This document shows, in pieces, positions 52,194 through 62,500 of a stretch of 64,000 bases of DNA. The translations under genes and the position numbers were made by a program. Every line of letters starts with the position of its first letter. Positions within the stretch are counted from its first letter, which is position 1. Source of the DNA: a candidate division KSB1 bacterium (lineage in GTDB: Bacteria > Zhuqueibacterota > Zhuqueibacteria > Thermofontimicrobiales > Thermofontimicrobiaceae). Under the pieces are notes generated by a model. It saw nothing but the letters and a program-made list of their open reading frames with translations. It made no database searches and was not told the origin of the DNA. The DNA lies in the NCBI GenBank assembly GCA_034506395.1, contig JAPDPQ010000028.1, positions 1-64,000 of the forward strand, in the 5' to 3' direction.

Positions 52194-53177
52194 ATGGCTC
52201 ATTTTTTTCAGATATGGCGACCTGCTGGATTTCACGGCAGAATGGATAGTCGTCATCATTTCTTTGAGGGGTGGTTCTTCAAATTTGTGGACCATTCCCG
52301 ACAGCATAGCTACGCCTTCATCCCTGGCATCTCGTTGGGAGAAGATCCCCACAGCTTCATTCAAATCCTCGATGGTCAAACCCATCAATCCGACTACATT
52401 CGATTTCAAACGGGCCAATTCCATGCTGCCGCCGATAAGCTGGATATCCAAATAGCAAACAACCATTTTACTTCTCAATACTGCCAGCTTGATATTAGAT
52501 CTAATCAACTGGTTGTAACAGGCCAATTAGAGTTTGGTCCGCTGTCCCCATGGCCTGTAAAGCTCTGGTCGCCAGGAGCCATGGGATGGTATGCTTTTGT
52601 CCCATTCATGGAATGCTTCCACGGAGTGCTCAGCTTCGATCATCAGCTCCGCGGGACGCTGATAATCAACGGCGTCCCCGTTTCGTTCGATCAGGGCCGG
52701 GGCTATATTGAGAAAGATTGGGGTCGATCGTTCCCCAGCGCCTATGTCTGGCTGCAATCCAATCATTTTGATCAACAAAACGTCAGCCTGATGGCCTCAA
52801 TCGCGAATATCCCATGGTTTTCTCGTTCGTTCCGAGGATTTATTATCGGCTTGTGGTTTAACAATCGTTTGTATCGCTTCGCCACCTATACTGGGGCGAA
52901 ATTAACCGCTCTGAATCTGAGCCGCAGGCAATTGTATTTTCAGGTAAGCGATCGAAATTTTTCACTCTCGGTTAGCGCAAAGCGAACCTCGGGCGGAATT
53001 TTGCATGCGCCATACTCCAATCACATGGTGCAGCGAGTCTACGAAACTCTCAACTCTTCAGTGAAAATAGCGCTCTTCCAACGAACCAGACAAGGAAAAC
53101 GCTTGCTGTATCGCGGTAGCGGCCAACCAGCCGCGCTGGATATCAACGGCAAATTAGAACAAATCATCGACCGCTGA
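52194..53177 (+). CDS. Tocopherol-cyclase-like protein
   Basis: The 327-residue protein matches the tocopherol cyclase family (PF14249). Signatures are RPAGFHGRMDS near the start, then FFEGWFFKFVD, PFMECFHGVLSFDH, and GRGYIEKDWGRSFPSAYVWLQ, the most conserved block. The enzyme in plants and cyanobacteria closes the chromanol ring of tocopherol; bacterial homologues mostly have no proven substrate. ATG follows GGAG by five bases. There is no signal peptide. It diverges from the MenA-like prenyltransferase, so it could modify that enzyme's prenylated product. It is oriented alone on the plus strand. Confidence 0.82.
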   Translation: MAHFFQIWRPAGFHGRMDSRHHFFEGWFFKFVDHSRQHSYAFIPGISLGEDPHSFIQILDGQTHQSDYIRFQTGQFHAAADKLDIQIANNHFTSQYCQLDIRSNQLVVTGQLEFGPLSPWPVKLWSPGAMGWYAFVPFMECFHGVLSFDHQLRGTLIINGVPVSFDQGRGYIEKDWGRSFPSAYVWLQSNHFDQQNVSLMASIANIPWFSRSFRGFIIGLWFNNRLYRFATYTGAKLTALNLSRRQLYFQVSDRNFSLSVSAKRTSGGILHAPYSNHMVQRVYETLNSSVKIALFQRTRQGKRLLYRGSGQPAALDINGKLEQIIDR

Positions 53178-53423
53178 GCGGGTTGGTTCACATCCATCAA
53201 AAACCAGATTCCAGTGACCCATCATTTTTCGGTTAAGCTTATGGCTCGACATAGCACCCCACGATGGATTTATGGACCCCATGCTCCAGGAACAGCCAAA
53301 TTTATGTCCGTGATTTTGAGCCATTCAAAGGCATGAATGACTGGGACGTCTTTGGATCGATCGATTTGATCCTCTTACTTTTTTCAAATCGTCATTATGG
53401 CTTGATTTCGCCCTTCTTGGTCT

Positions 53424-54359
53424 TCAAGCCCCTGTTTGCAAAAGCAACCGCTCGATTGCATCACAGATGCTTTTCCAATCCACAAATTGATCAAGATCCA
53501 GCCAAAGAATGCGTGGGTCCTTTCGGAACCAAGTCAATTGTCGTTTGGCGTAATTGCGAGTCCGTTGTTTGATCAGCTTCACCATCGTGTCAAAATCAAA
53601 ATGACCATCCAGATATAAGAATACCTCCCGATAGCCCACAGTTTGCAGGCTATTCAATTGAGGATGATAGCCCATAGAAATTAAATGCTTGACTTCCGCA
53701 ACAAGGCCTTGTTGCAACATCTCATCGACCCGCTGTTCGATCATTTGATAGAGCCGGTTTCGCTCTCGCGTTAATCCGATGAACACTGGTTCAAACTCAG
53801 CCCTCTGGCTGGCCTGTGCCTGGAACGTGGATAATGGCTCACCAGTGAGCTCATAAACTTCCAAGGCACGGATAATGCGATGATGGTCATTGGGGTGAAT
53901 TTTTTCAGCAGCGATAGGGTCCACCTGGAGGAGGCGCTGATAAAGTTGAGCAAGGCCCTTTTCTTTCATTTCCCGTTTGAGTCGCGCCTTGATGCTTTGA
54001 TCGTAAATTTGCCTTTCAAAAAAACCATCCACCAAGGCGCGAATGTAGAGCCCAGACCCTCCGACGACAATCGGTGATTTTCCCTGGGATTGCAGCACTT
54101 CAATGCGTTGGCGCGCCTCACGGCCATAGCGTCCTGCACTGTAATACTCATCAGGATTGATAATGTCGATAAAGTGATGAGGGATTTTGGCCCGTTGCTG
54201 GGGCGTTGGCTTGGCAGTGCCAATGTCGAGATAGCGATAAACTTGTCGGGAATCAGCGGAGATGATCTCGGCGTTCCGCCAGCGCTCTGCCAGTTCTAAC
54301 GAAAGGCTGGTCTTTCCCACGCCAGTGGGACCGACAATAATGAGCACTTTTTCCTTCAT
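53424..54359 (-). CDS. miaA: tRNA dimethylallyltransferase
   Basis: The 311-residue enzyme transfers a dimethylallyl group to A37 of tRNAs reading U-starting codons. It has the P-loop VGPTGVGKTSLSLEL, the catalytic ISADSRQVYRYLDIGTAKP, HHFIDIINPDEYYSAGRY, VVGGSGLYIRAL, and the C-terminal QRTRNYAKRQLTWFRKD. Length is typical. The order mutL-miaA is conserved in many bacteria. It begins 113 bases after the mutL stop, so it may be in the same transcript. Confidence 0.94.
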   Translation of the reverse strand: MKEKVLIIVGPTGVGKTSLSLELAERWRNAEIISADSRQVYRYLDIGTAKPTPQQRAKIPHHFIDIINPDEYYSAGRYGREARQRIEVLQSQGKSPIVVGGSGLYIRALVDGFFERQIYDQSIKARLKREMKEKGLAQLYQRLLQVDPIAAEKIHPNDHHRIIRALEVYELTGEPLSTFQAQASQRAEFEPVFIGLTRERNRLYQMIEQRVDEMLQQGLVAEVKHLISMGYHPQLNSLQTVGYREVFLYLDGHFDFDTMVKLIKQRTRNYAKRQLTWFRKDPRILWLDLDQFVDWKSICDAIERLLLQTGA

Positions 54360-54472
54360 GGTTCAAAAATTCGACTAAGTGTAAACTGGAGCTATTTAAA
54401 GTGATACCTCTGCCAGCCGGGGAGATTTGCAGCTTTCTTTCGCTCATCGAATTATTTATCATCTTGATCGAG

Positions 54473-56236
54473 CTAAATCCTTCCAAACCGTTTGTCCAAT
54501 TCCTCCAATGAAAGCGTGACGATCACTGGTCGACCATGGGGGCAAAAATAGGGACTTTGTGTGGCAAATAAACGATCAATCAACTGGTTCATCTCTTCGC
54601 GGCTGAGCGGATCTCCCTTCTTGACGGCCATGCGACAGGCAAACGACTTGGCGACGTTATCTCGGATGTCCAGACTATTGCCCCGATTGGCTTTGAATTC
54701 ATCAATGATCTCGTTCAGTATCGTTTCGGGACGGCCAATTTTTAACCCCGATGGAACAGCTTCAAGCACCACGCTAGTGCCCCCAAATCCTTTGATCACA
54801 AATCCGATCCGTTCTAAATACGGCAGAATCTCAGTCAAATAAGAGAAATCGTCAGGAGTTAAATTAATGACCTGAGGAAATAATAACTGCTGGGAGGCGG
54901 GTTGCCGTTGTTCAAAGTTCTTCAACGCCTGCTCATAGAGGATCCGTTCGTGCGCGACATGTTGATCGATAACGATCAGCCCACTTTTAATTTCACATAC
55001 AATGTACTGATTATGAACTTGCCAGACATTGGTCCGTTCATATTTCGGCTCTTTTCGCGCCATGGAAATGGACGCTGGCTTCGTTACCTCGGGCGTTGCT
55101 GAGCTCGAAATATCGAGGCGCGGCTCTGCAGTTGGCTGTGGCCCATACAGCGGAATAGCTGTTTGTCTGGGATATAACTGATCGATGCCTGGGGGAATGC
55201 CTCGAGGCGCTTGAGATGGCTGGACCGACAAGGGTGGTATGATCTGCTCTGATGCCAGTGCGCGCTTCACAGCCGCACGAAGCAGATCATAAACCAATCG
55301 CTCATCAGCAAATTTCACTTCCATCTTTGAGGGATGGACATTGACATCGACCCGACGCGGATCAATTTCTAAGAAGATCACATACAACGGAAAACTGCCA
55401 TGAGGAATGATAGAACCATAAGCGGATACCACCGCATGATTGAGCGCTCGATTGACAATATAGCGACCATTCAGAAATAGAAATTGATCTCCTCGGGACT
55501 TTCGGGCGCTGTCCTGGTTGCCGAGAAAACCCCAGATTTGCAGCATCGGGCCCTGATCTTCCACAGGCACCAGCTTATCTTTGTACCGGTTGCCTAGCAC
55601 ATCGATCAGCCGCTGGCTCGGCTCTGCTGGCTGGAGATCGTAGACCAATTGATCATTATGATAAAGTTTGAAGCTGATTTGGAAATACGCCAGAGTAAAT
55701 CGTTGCATCACTCCCAAAACATAGCGATATTCGGTTTCATCGCTCTTGAGAAATTTCCGGCGCGCCGGAGTATTGTAGAATAGGTTTTTCACCGCGACAG
55801 TTGTGCCACGAGTTCCAGCGCAGGCACCAATATCCTCAACCACTCCTCCTTCAAGCTTGATCCGAGTGCCAGAATCCTGTTGATTCAGTACTGTCGAAAG
55901 CTCCATCCGGGATACAGAAGCGATACTTGCCAACGCTTCCCCCCGGAATCCCAGAGTCCGAATATTATGAAGATCTTCGTAGCTATGGATTTTGCTGGTA
56001 GTATGCCGCTGAATCGCTAAAATGGCATCCTCGCGACTCATCCCACTGCCATTGTCTACCACTTGAATCAGCGTCTTGCCACCGTTTTTGAGGATCACAG
56101 TGATCTCATCGGCTCCAGCATCGATGGAATTTTCAACCAATTCTTTAACGATGGCAGCAGGACGATCCACCACTTCACCAGCGGCAATTTTATTGGTCAA
56201 ATCTTCGGGGAGAATGATAATTTTATTGATCGCCAT
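54473..56236 (-). CDS. mutL: DNA mismatch repair protein MutL
   Basis: The 587-residue protein has the GHKL ATPase domain at residues ~1-330 (ELVENSIDAGADEI, VVDNGSGM, TLGFRGEALASIASVSRM, GTTVAVKNLFYNTPARRKFL). A proline-rich linker spans about 340-395, and the C-terminal dimerisation domain covers ~395-587. Its DQHVAHERILYE motif is the nickase-type DQHAx2Ex4E with Val for Ala, and ACRMAVKKGD and CPHGRPVIV complete the endonuclease site. This implies MutL itself nicks DNA, so MutH is not expected. MutS is not in the window. miaA follows. Confidence 0.94.
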   Translation of the reverse strand: MAINKIIILPEDLTNKIAAGEVVDRPAAIVKELVENSIDAGADEITVILKNGGKTLIQVVDNGSGMSREDAILAIQRHTTSKIHSYEDLHNIRTLGFRGEALASIASVSRMELSTVLNQQDSGTRIKLEGGVVEDIGACAGTRGTTVAVKNLFYNTPARRKFLKSDETEYRYVLGVMQRFTLAYFQISFKLYHNDQLVYDLQPAEPSQRLIDVLGNRYKDKLVPVEDQGPMLQIWGFLGNQDSARKSRGDQFLFLNGRYIVNRALNHAVVSAYGSIIPHGSFPLYVIFLEIDPRRVDVNVHPSKMEVKFADERLVYDLLRAAVKRALASEQIIPPLSVQPSQAPRGIPPGIDQLYPRQTAIPLYGPQPTAEPRLDISSSATPEVTKPASISMARKEPKYERTNVWQVHNQYIVCEIKSGLIVIDQHVAHERILYEQALKNFEQRQPASQQLLFPQVINLTPDDFSYLTEILPYLERIGFVIKGFGGTSVVLEAVPSGLKIGRPETILNEIIDEFKANRGNSLDIRDNVAKSFACRMAVKKGDPLSREEMNQLIDRLFATQSPYFCPHGRPVIVTLSLEELDKRFGRI

Positions 56237-56611
56237 TTCGTCGAAACATCTTTAAATGAATTTCTGTTCGAGCATCTAATTTTTAAACACAGTCGAATAA
56301 CTCCTGATCACGAAATAAATTCATAATGATCTTTCGCCCTCAGCACAGAGATCAACCAAAAAACAGATGCCTGCATCCGCAGGCCTGAAAGTTCATTTTG
56401 TTTAATTTTCTCTCAATATTCCTTGCTTGCCCGGAGACCATTGGAGCGCTCAAACAATCGCGAACGCAGGCAAAATGGTAATTACTGCCAATTTCAACTC
56501 AATTGACAAGTATGCAATGGGCTTCAGATCGATTTGACCTTAATACAAAGGAAGCGAAATGCGCTTAAGAAGAAAAATGATTCTCGCTTTCTCCCCACCA
56601 TCCTAACGAGC
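56237..56611. other. 375-bp spacer between secreted-protein gene and mutL
   Basis: No gene is supported. A terminator-like hairpin lies at 56362-56384 (listed separately). The left end, just before 56236, should contain the mutL promoter, but no clear consensus pair is seen. Confidence 0.4.
56362..56384 (-). terminator. Intrinsic terminator candidate
   Basis: On the minus strand GCCTGC, loop GGAT, GCAGGC is followed after four bases by a six-T run. It lies about 228 bases beyond the stop of the secreted-protein gene. The 11-mer GCATCCGCAGG in the stem also occurs in the palindromic element near 29451, so it may be repeat-derived. Confidence 0.5.
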
Positions 56612-57217
56612 TCAGGGAAAAAGCTGCTCGATCAATTTCCAATTGAACCTTTCAGCAAATTTGGTGACCACCTGGGCATCGTTCATTTCGTAGCCTCGAA
56701 TAGTAATCAGGATAGAGGGGGTGGGAACCATCATGAGCTCGGCGAAACGATCCACGCCATCATAACGTTCGATGGCACTGTAATCGCTGACGGTGATGAT
56801 TCGGGAGCCGTTGCCCAATTGTTTCACCATCGCTGGATTAGCAAAGGCCATTCTGATGTTAGCAATTCGGGGCGCATTGGTCTGGATCTCAATTTCAACA
56901 GATTGCCCACCGCCTTGTTTAAAATAGCGACATTTTGACACCACACTGGTGGTATACGCGGTCGGGGTGATGCGGCTGAGCGGCAGATCGCGCCGCCAAT
57001 CCTTTAATGGCTCGGGGAAAACTGATTCCACCTGAGCGATGATCTCTTTATTCACCAAATCTAACGCCGTACTAAGTGCATTAGCTGCTGGTGCAATTTG
57101 CTTGGCAAGATAGAGCCCCTTTGCTTCTTCTATTGCTCGGATCACATCCTGTTGGCCGAAGCCGAGGCTCGTCAATAATAATGTTACCATGGTCATGATG
57201 CCAGCTCGTGATGCCAT
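56612..57217 (-). CDS. Secreted protein of unknown function
   Basis: The 201-residue product starts at the ATG at 57215-57217, seven bases after AGGAGG. Residues ~1-21 form a signal peptide (MTMVTLLLTSLGFGQQ). The mature part has an N-terminal helical stretch (AIEEAKGLYLAKQ, ALSTALDLVNKE), which recalls a tetratricopeptide-like hairpin, then a beta-rich domain ending with FAERFNWKLIEQLFP. I do not recognise the family. It follows the STAS gene by 40 bases on the same strand and is probably co-transcribed with it. Confidence 0.75.
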   Translation of the reverse strand: MASRAGIMTMVTLLLTSLGFGQQDVIRAIEEAKGLYLAKQIAPAANALSTALDLVNKEIIAQVESVFPEPLKDWRRDLPLSRITPTAYTTSVVSKCRYFKQGGGQSVEIEIQTNAPRIANIRMAFANPAMVKQLGNGSRIITVSDYSAIERYDGVDRFAELMMVPTPSILITIRGYEMNDAQVVTKFAERFNWKLIEQLFP

Positions 57218-57257
57218 ATCCAAACCTCCTGATCAATTCTTCATCCAAAAAAGGAAT

Positions 57258-57608
57258 TTATGGGTGATCGCTGCTGAAACTTCTCAATGCCTCCTCGCGA
57301 TTCTGATAATTGATGAGCACATTATCCAAACGCGCGATCCTGACCAGATTCATGATTTTTTCATTCGCTGCGTAGAGCTTAAGTTGGCCATCGATCCGTT
57401 TCATCTGTCTTACGCCGAACAAAAAAGCCCCCAAACCCGAACTATCAGCATATTGGACCTCCGAAAGATCGATCAAAATTTTATCGACCCCGTCATTGGA
57501 CAGAAACAGGATTTCGGATTTGAGTTGGGGCGCAATCATGGAGTCCAATCGCTCATGGGCGATCTTGATGATCGTCACCCCTTCCTGTTGTTCTGTTATG
57601 AAACCCAT
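57258..57608 (-). CDS. STAS-domain anti-sigma factor antagonist
   Basis: The 116-residue protein starts at the ATG at 57606-57608, six bases after AAGGAG; the open frame upstream lies in untranslated DNA. A single STAS domain fills it: VTIIKIAHERLDSMIAPQLK, then ILIDLSEVQYADSSGLGAFL with the phospho-acceptor serine in DSSG, and LKLYAANEKIMNLVRIARL. Such proteins bind and release anti-sigma kinases of the SpoIIAA/RsbV type. Neither the cognate kinase nor a sigma factor is in the window. The secreted-protein gene follows by 40 bases. Confidence 0.9.
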   Translation of the reverse strand: MGFITEQQEGVTIIKIAHERLDSMIAPQLKSEILFLSNDGVDKILIDLSEVQYADSSGLGAFLFGVRQMKRIDGQLKLYAANEKIMNLVRIARLDNVLINYQNREEALRSFSSDHP

Positions 57609-58197
57609 TGCGGTCTCCTTGATAGATTCATTTTCCCAGTCAATTGCGAAACCAATGACAGCTTTGGCAAACCCAATTGATTTGGTCAATTCAATAAAAT
57701 AAAAAAAAATCAAAATGTCAAGAACTTTTATATGTGCCTGCAATACATTTTGTTAACTCGGATCAATCAATGAAATTTTAGATTCCTTCCGAAGTGAAAA
57801 TCTTATCACGAAGCGCTTGCCAAAATCTGACTAAAATCATCACCGCTGCAGTTTATTATACCCGTTTTGTTTTCTTCGATCCATTTTGCGGCTGAATCGT
57901 TACGAATGAAAATGACCCTTTTAAAAATTTGGACACTCTTAAAATCTATCCTGATCTCCTCGCATGGCCTTGATTTTTTCATCCAAATCTGTTTTCGAAT
58001 GTGTCCCAGGATCCTGTCACATATATCCATCAAACCATAAACGGAATAATTAAAATTTTCATTGCCCTTCCGACACAGGGGCTTGGAAGACCACATGATT
58101 GTTGCGCGAAATAAATTTTTCCCTTGATTCTTATCATATCTTATGCTATATTTGCTGTCGCTTTGAACAAAAATCAAAATTTTAAGGAGCCTAATCA
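57609..58197. other. 590-bp divergent intergenic region
   Basis: The STAS gene reads left and the unknown 346-residue gene reads right. One minus-strand frame (57806-58198) is open for 130 codons, but it begins with an in-frame overlap of the opposite start region and has no ribosome site or recognisable protein, so it is not called. A plus-strand promoter lies at its right end. Confidence 0.45.
58124..58152 (+). promoter_or_regulatory. Sigma-70-type promoter for the 346-residue gene
   Basis: TTGATT (58124-58129) and TATATT (58147-58152) are separated by 17 bases. The -10 continues as TATATTTG, which also fits the Bacteroidetes TAnnTTTG element. The predicted start near 58159 gives a ~39-base leader ending in AAGGAG and the TTG start. 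Confidence 0.6.
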
Positions 58198-59238
58198 TTG
58201 CAAAAGGACTACAATTCCATAAAAGATACTTATGATCTGATCTTTCACTTGCTGAGCTTCTCGTATCTTTATGGGGATTATGCGATTCCGCACCAGCTCA
58301 TGAATCCAACTTCGCAGGCCTATCTTTCTGTTAAAAAGGGCGATATTGCGGCACTGCGGAAATTTGCTGGAAGGAATTGGCTAAATATCGATCGACTCTC
58401 CCTCCAGCAACAACAAGAGCTGGATCGCATCTATCAAATGCTCGTCGAGCGATTTGGAGATCAGATTCGGGCACAGCCATCTCCATTGCCCAGCCAGTTG
58501 CTGATCGAATTGGGCGAACGCGCTTTTACATTTGGACATTATCGTGATGCGCATTCCTTTTTCAAAACCGTCAAGGAATTGGATAAAAAAGTCAATGAAT
58601 TGCTCGAACGCGCCCTGCAAATTTTGCGATCGAAAGAGGTAACGGCAGGCGAGAGTGACAGCGCCATCGAGGCAAAGGTTCATGAAGCGGTAGAAATCAT
58701 CTATCCGGCCGTTAAACTGAAAAATCCATTTGGCCAGCAATTTCAACTTTTAGGTCCGCATTTCCACTTCGAAGACGCTGAGAACGCTAGAAAATATGCC
58801 AAATATGTCGAACTAGCTTTGGTCAAAGAACTATTGGAATTCGGCATCCATTTCTTGCTCGATGACCGCACGATTGCCGACAAAATCATCGGCGCCCTTC
58901 CCAGCAGCAAAGTGAAGCGAATTTTGCTAAGGCAGTTGGCTATCCGTCTCTCCGGCGGCATAGAACGATACCAAGAGTTTGTGGAGAATTATCATCAGGC
59001 TATTGCGCTGCAAAAAGAGGCTAAAACTGAAAAGGACTTCTTAGAAGTTCAAAAGCGACTGTTAGGTCGTGGGAGTGGTGATAACCGATACACTCAATTT
59101 CTGCGCGAGCTCTGCGTGGAACACCCAATTAGTGCGCTGATGGTAACAGCACAGCCAACACCCAAAGGAGAACTTTACATCTGTCCCATCATGCTGAAAT
59201 CGGGCGATTCGTTGCTGGATTTTCTTGCGCTGGCTTGA
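58198..59238 (+). CDS. Conserved-looking helical protein of unknown function
   Basis: The 346-residue protein begins at TTG, eight bases after AAGGAG, with a consensus-like promoter upstream, so the start is well supported. I do not recognise the family. It is mostly alpha-helical; residues ~100-150 look like a tetratricopeptide-type repeat (FTFGHYRDAHSFFKTVKEL), and the C-terminal ~60 residues contain a possible RNA- or protein-binding segment. No signal peptide or membrane helix is visible, so it is cytoplasmic. A terminator follows, so it forms a single-gene unit. Confidence 0.78.
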   Translation: MQKDYNSIKDTYDLIFHLLSFSYLYGDYAIPHQLMNPTSQAYLSVKKGDIAALRKFAGRNWLNIDRLSLQQQQELDRIYQMLVERFGDQIRAQPSPLPSQLLIELGERAFTFGHYRDAHSFFKTVKELDKKVNELLERALQILRSKEVTAGESDSAIEAKVHEAVEIIYPAVKLKNPFGQQFQLLGPHFHFEDAENARKYAKYVELALVKELLEFGIHFLLDDRTIADKIIGALPSSKVKRILLRQLAIRLSGGIERYQEFVENYHQAIALQKEAKTEKDFLEVQKRLLGRGSGDNRYTQFLRELCVEHPISALMVTAQPTPKGELYICPIMLKSGDSLLDFLALA

Positions 59239-59265
59239 GCATCGCTAACAATTTAATATCCACAA

Positions 59266-59299
59266 AAAAAGGAAATCAGGCATCATCGGTTTCCTTTTT
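59266..59299 (+). terminator. Intrinsic terminator after the 346-residue gene
   Basis: AAAAAGGAAA (59266-59275) pairs with TTTCCTTTTT (59290-59299), with a 14-base loop, and is followed by GTTTTATT. It lies 27 bases after the stop codon. The A-run on the left makes it plausible in both directions. Confidence 0.65.
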
Positions 59300-59533
59300 G
59301 TTTTATTGTCAGGGCTTGGTCAATGGTTGCAAATTTTTCGCATGAGTGAAGTATCGGGTTATAACGCGATTTTTGTATTCGCAGAAATGACATGACCTAG
59401 TTGACTTTCAATTTTTACAATAAGAAGTAATTTGCGATTCTTAAAGCAACAAGCACATCTCGTTTGGCAAGGGTGACAATCGCCTTTTCTTAATTTGATC
59501 ATTCCGCAGAAGCTTTTGGAGGAGGAGCGCATT

Positions 59534-62500
59534 GTGTCTGACGATCAAAATCGCATCTGGATCGGCCTGGATATCGGTTCGGTGAGCATTAAGCTGGCGA
59601 TGATCGCTCCGATAATTCATCGTCAGATGATTTCGGAACTGCAGCAGCAGTGCTCCGACCTGTTCGAGCCAGAGCTCATAACGTTTCAGCGGGTTGGTAA
59701 GTCGTATCTCATTGCCTTTTCCCGCTATCGTCGCTTGTATGGGGAGCCGATCGCTGCCACCATTGCGCTGCTCCGCCCTATTCTCGAAAAAATGCCAGCG
59801 CATTTTTTTATCAACCTTGCGGTCACTGGCATTGCTGGAAAATTAATTTCCCAACGACTCGAGCTTCCATGGATCAATGAATTTCTCGGTATCGCTCGCG
59901 CAGTCGGCTTCCTGCATCCCGAAGTGCGAACTGTTATTGAAATGGGAGGCGATAGCTCTAAGTACATTCTTTTGGATCCTCATCCTCAAGGCGCGGCGCT
60001 CCGCGACTATGAAGTGAATGGCGACTGTGCCGCTGGCACTGGGTCATTTCTGGATCAACAAGCTTCTCGATTATTGTTCCCTATTGAATCCGTTGGCGAT
60101 ATTGTCATTCAGGGTGGGAAGCCAGCGAACATCGCCGGTCGCTGCTCGGTATTTGCCAAGTCCGACATGATCCACGCCCAGCAAAAAGGCTTCCAGCCCC
60201 CAGAAATCCTCAAAGGCCTCTGTTTGGCCGTCGTGAGAAATTTTAAAGGGACGATCATCAAAGGCAAGCCAATCGTTCCCCCCGTAGCCTTTATCGGCGG
60301 CGTTGCGGCCAATAAAGGAATCGTTCAGGCATTGGGACAAATTCTCGACCTCGATAATTCCGATCTAATCGTTCCTCGACTGCATCACTGGATGGGTGCC
60401 ATTGGCTCCGCTATAATTTCGCTTGATCATCAAACCAACAAAACCAAAGTTCATATCTTGCGATCGCTCGATCGGTTGAAGATTTCGATCAAACAGTTCG
60501 ATCGATTAGCCCCGCTTAAAAAAGATAATTTATTGCTGTTGCGCGATCTGGTCAGCATGCGAAAAGTTACGGCCCTGGACCGCAAAGTCCCTGCCTATCT
60601 GGGCATCGATATCGGTTCTGTTACCACCAAGCTGGCGGTAATCGATGAGCAAGGAAATTTGATCAAAGGCATCTATACCAAAACAATGGCTCGACCGATC
60701 GAGGTCGTCAAAAAAGGCCTGCAAGAAATTGAACATGAGTTGGGCGATATCATTGAGATTAAGGCTGTTGGGACTACTGGTTCAGGACGGGAACTGATCG
60801 GCCAATTGGTCAATGCCGATATCATCAAAGATGAAATCACTGCGCATAAAACTGGGGCTATGTATATTAGTCGAAATTATACTGAAAAAATGGTGGATAC
60901 CATTTTCGATATTGGCGGCCAAGACTCAAAGTTCATCTCAATTGAAGACGGCGTGGTGGTGGATTTCACCATGAATGAGGCCTGCGCTGCCGGCACAGGT
61001 TCTTTTTTAGAGGAACAAGCCGAAAAATTAGGGATTAATATCCAGCAAGAGTTCGCCCAATTGGCCTTCGAATCGGAACATCCAATCCGATTGGGCGAAC
61101 GCTGCACGGTATTCATGGAAAAGGAGATCGTCCCTTTTTTACAACAAGGAGCCGAAAAGAAGGACATCGTGGCTGGCCTGGCCTATTCCATCGTCACCAA
61201 TTATCTGAATCGGGTGGTTCGCGGCAGAAAGATCGGGAATGTAATCTATTTTCAGGGCGGCACAGCCTATAATGATGCAGTAGCGGCCGCTTTTGCAACC
61301 GTGCTGAATAAACAGATCATCGTGCCGCCGTTCAACGGGCTGCTGGGCGCCATCGGCGTAGCGTTACTGGCTCGGGAGAAAATTCAGCGCAAAGGACAAA
61401 CCACGAATTTCCGCGGCTATAATCTGGATCAGGTGGAGTACCGGCTCCGCGCGTTTAGTTGCCAAGGATGCACCAACTTCTGCGATATCCAAGAGTTCAC
61501 TGTCCAGGGTCAAAAGACCTATTGGGGCGATAAATGTGCAGAGCGCTATCGCAAAGCAGTGAAGTTGCCCCGCCAGCCAGTGATCGAAGATCTGATCAAA
61601 CTTCGCGAGACGCTGCTGCTTCATAATTACCACCAGGATCGGCCAGGATCGCGACGGATTGGGATCCCTCGCAGCCTTTATTGGTACGATCAATTCCCGT
61701 TTTGGCGCACTTATTTTGAAGCCCTTGGTTTTCAAGTCACCATATCCGATGAAACCAATCGCCCGATCGTTATCAAAGGCGTGGAATCCAGGGTAGCCGA
61801 ACCTTGCTTTCCCATTACTGTGGCGCACGGCCATATCCAGAACCTGATCGAAAAAGGCGTCGATTTTATCTTTCTGCCCAATATCGTCGATGCGGAAACC
61901 AATTGGTCTGAAACCAATTCATTTTTCTGTCCATGGGGACAAACCCTATGCTTTGTCATTCGAGCGACCCCGGCATTTCTATCGATCCGCGATCGCATCC
62001 TTTCGCCCAATATTCGCTACCGTCAGGGCATGGAGGCGGTCAAACGCCAATTCCGCAAGCTGGCCAAACAGCTCGGCATTGGCCCAAAACAAAGCGACCA
62101 GGCGATCGAATTGGCTTATCAGGCCTGGCGGGAATTTCTCTCTCAGCTCAAACAGGCTGGCCAGCAGGCGATCTCCATCCTCCTGCAACAGCGCGAAAAG
62201 GCTATTATCCTGCTCGGTCGCCCCTATAACATCTATGATAAAATTGTCAATCTCAATGTCCCCAATAAGCTCCGGTTGAATTACGGCGTAAATGTGATCC
62301 CTCTGGACTTTTTGGATATCGACCATATCGATATTTCCGATCTCAACCCCAACATGTACTGGAACTATGGCCGGAAGATCCTGCAAGCTGCCCGTTGGAG
62401 CAGCCAATTCCCTGACTTCCATCTCATCTATATCACTAATTTCAAATGCGGCCCAGACTCTTATATTAAGCATTACATCCGCGAAGCCGGCCAAAAACCT

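Noticed and set aside
53264-53572. 102-codon plus-strand frame near the miaA 3' end
   Set aside because: Mostly antisense to miaA and lacks a start signal.
57806-58198. 130-codon minus-strand frame between the STAS and 346-residue genes
   Set aside because: Its start overlaps the opposite start region, composition is AT-driven, no family and no ribosome site.
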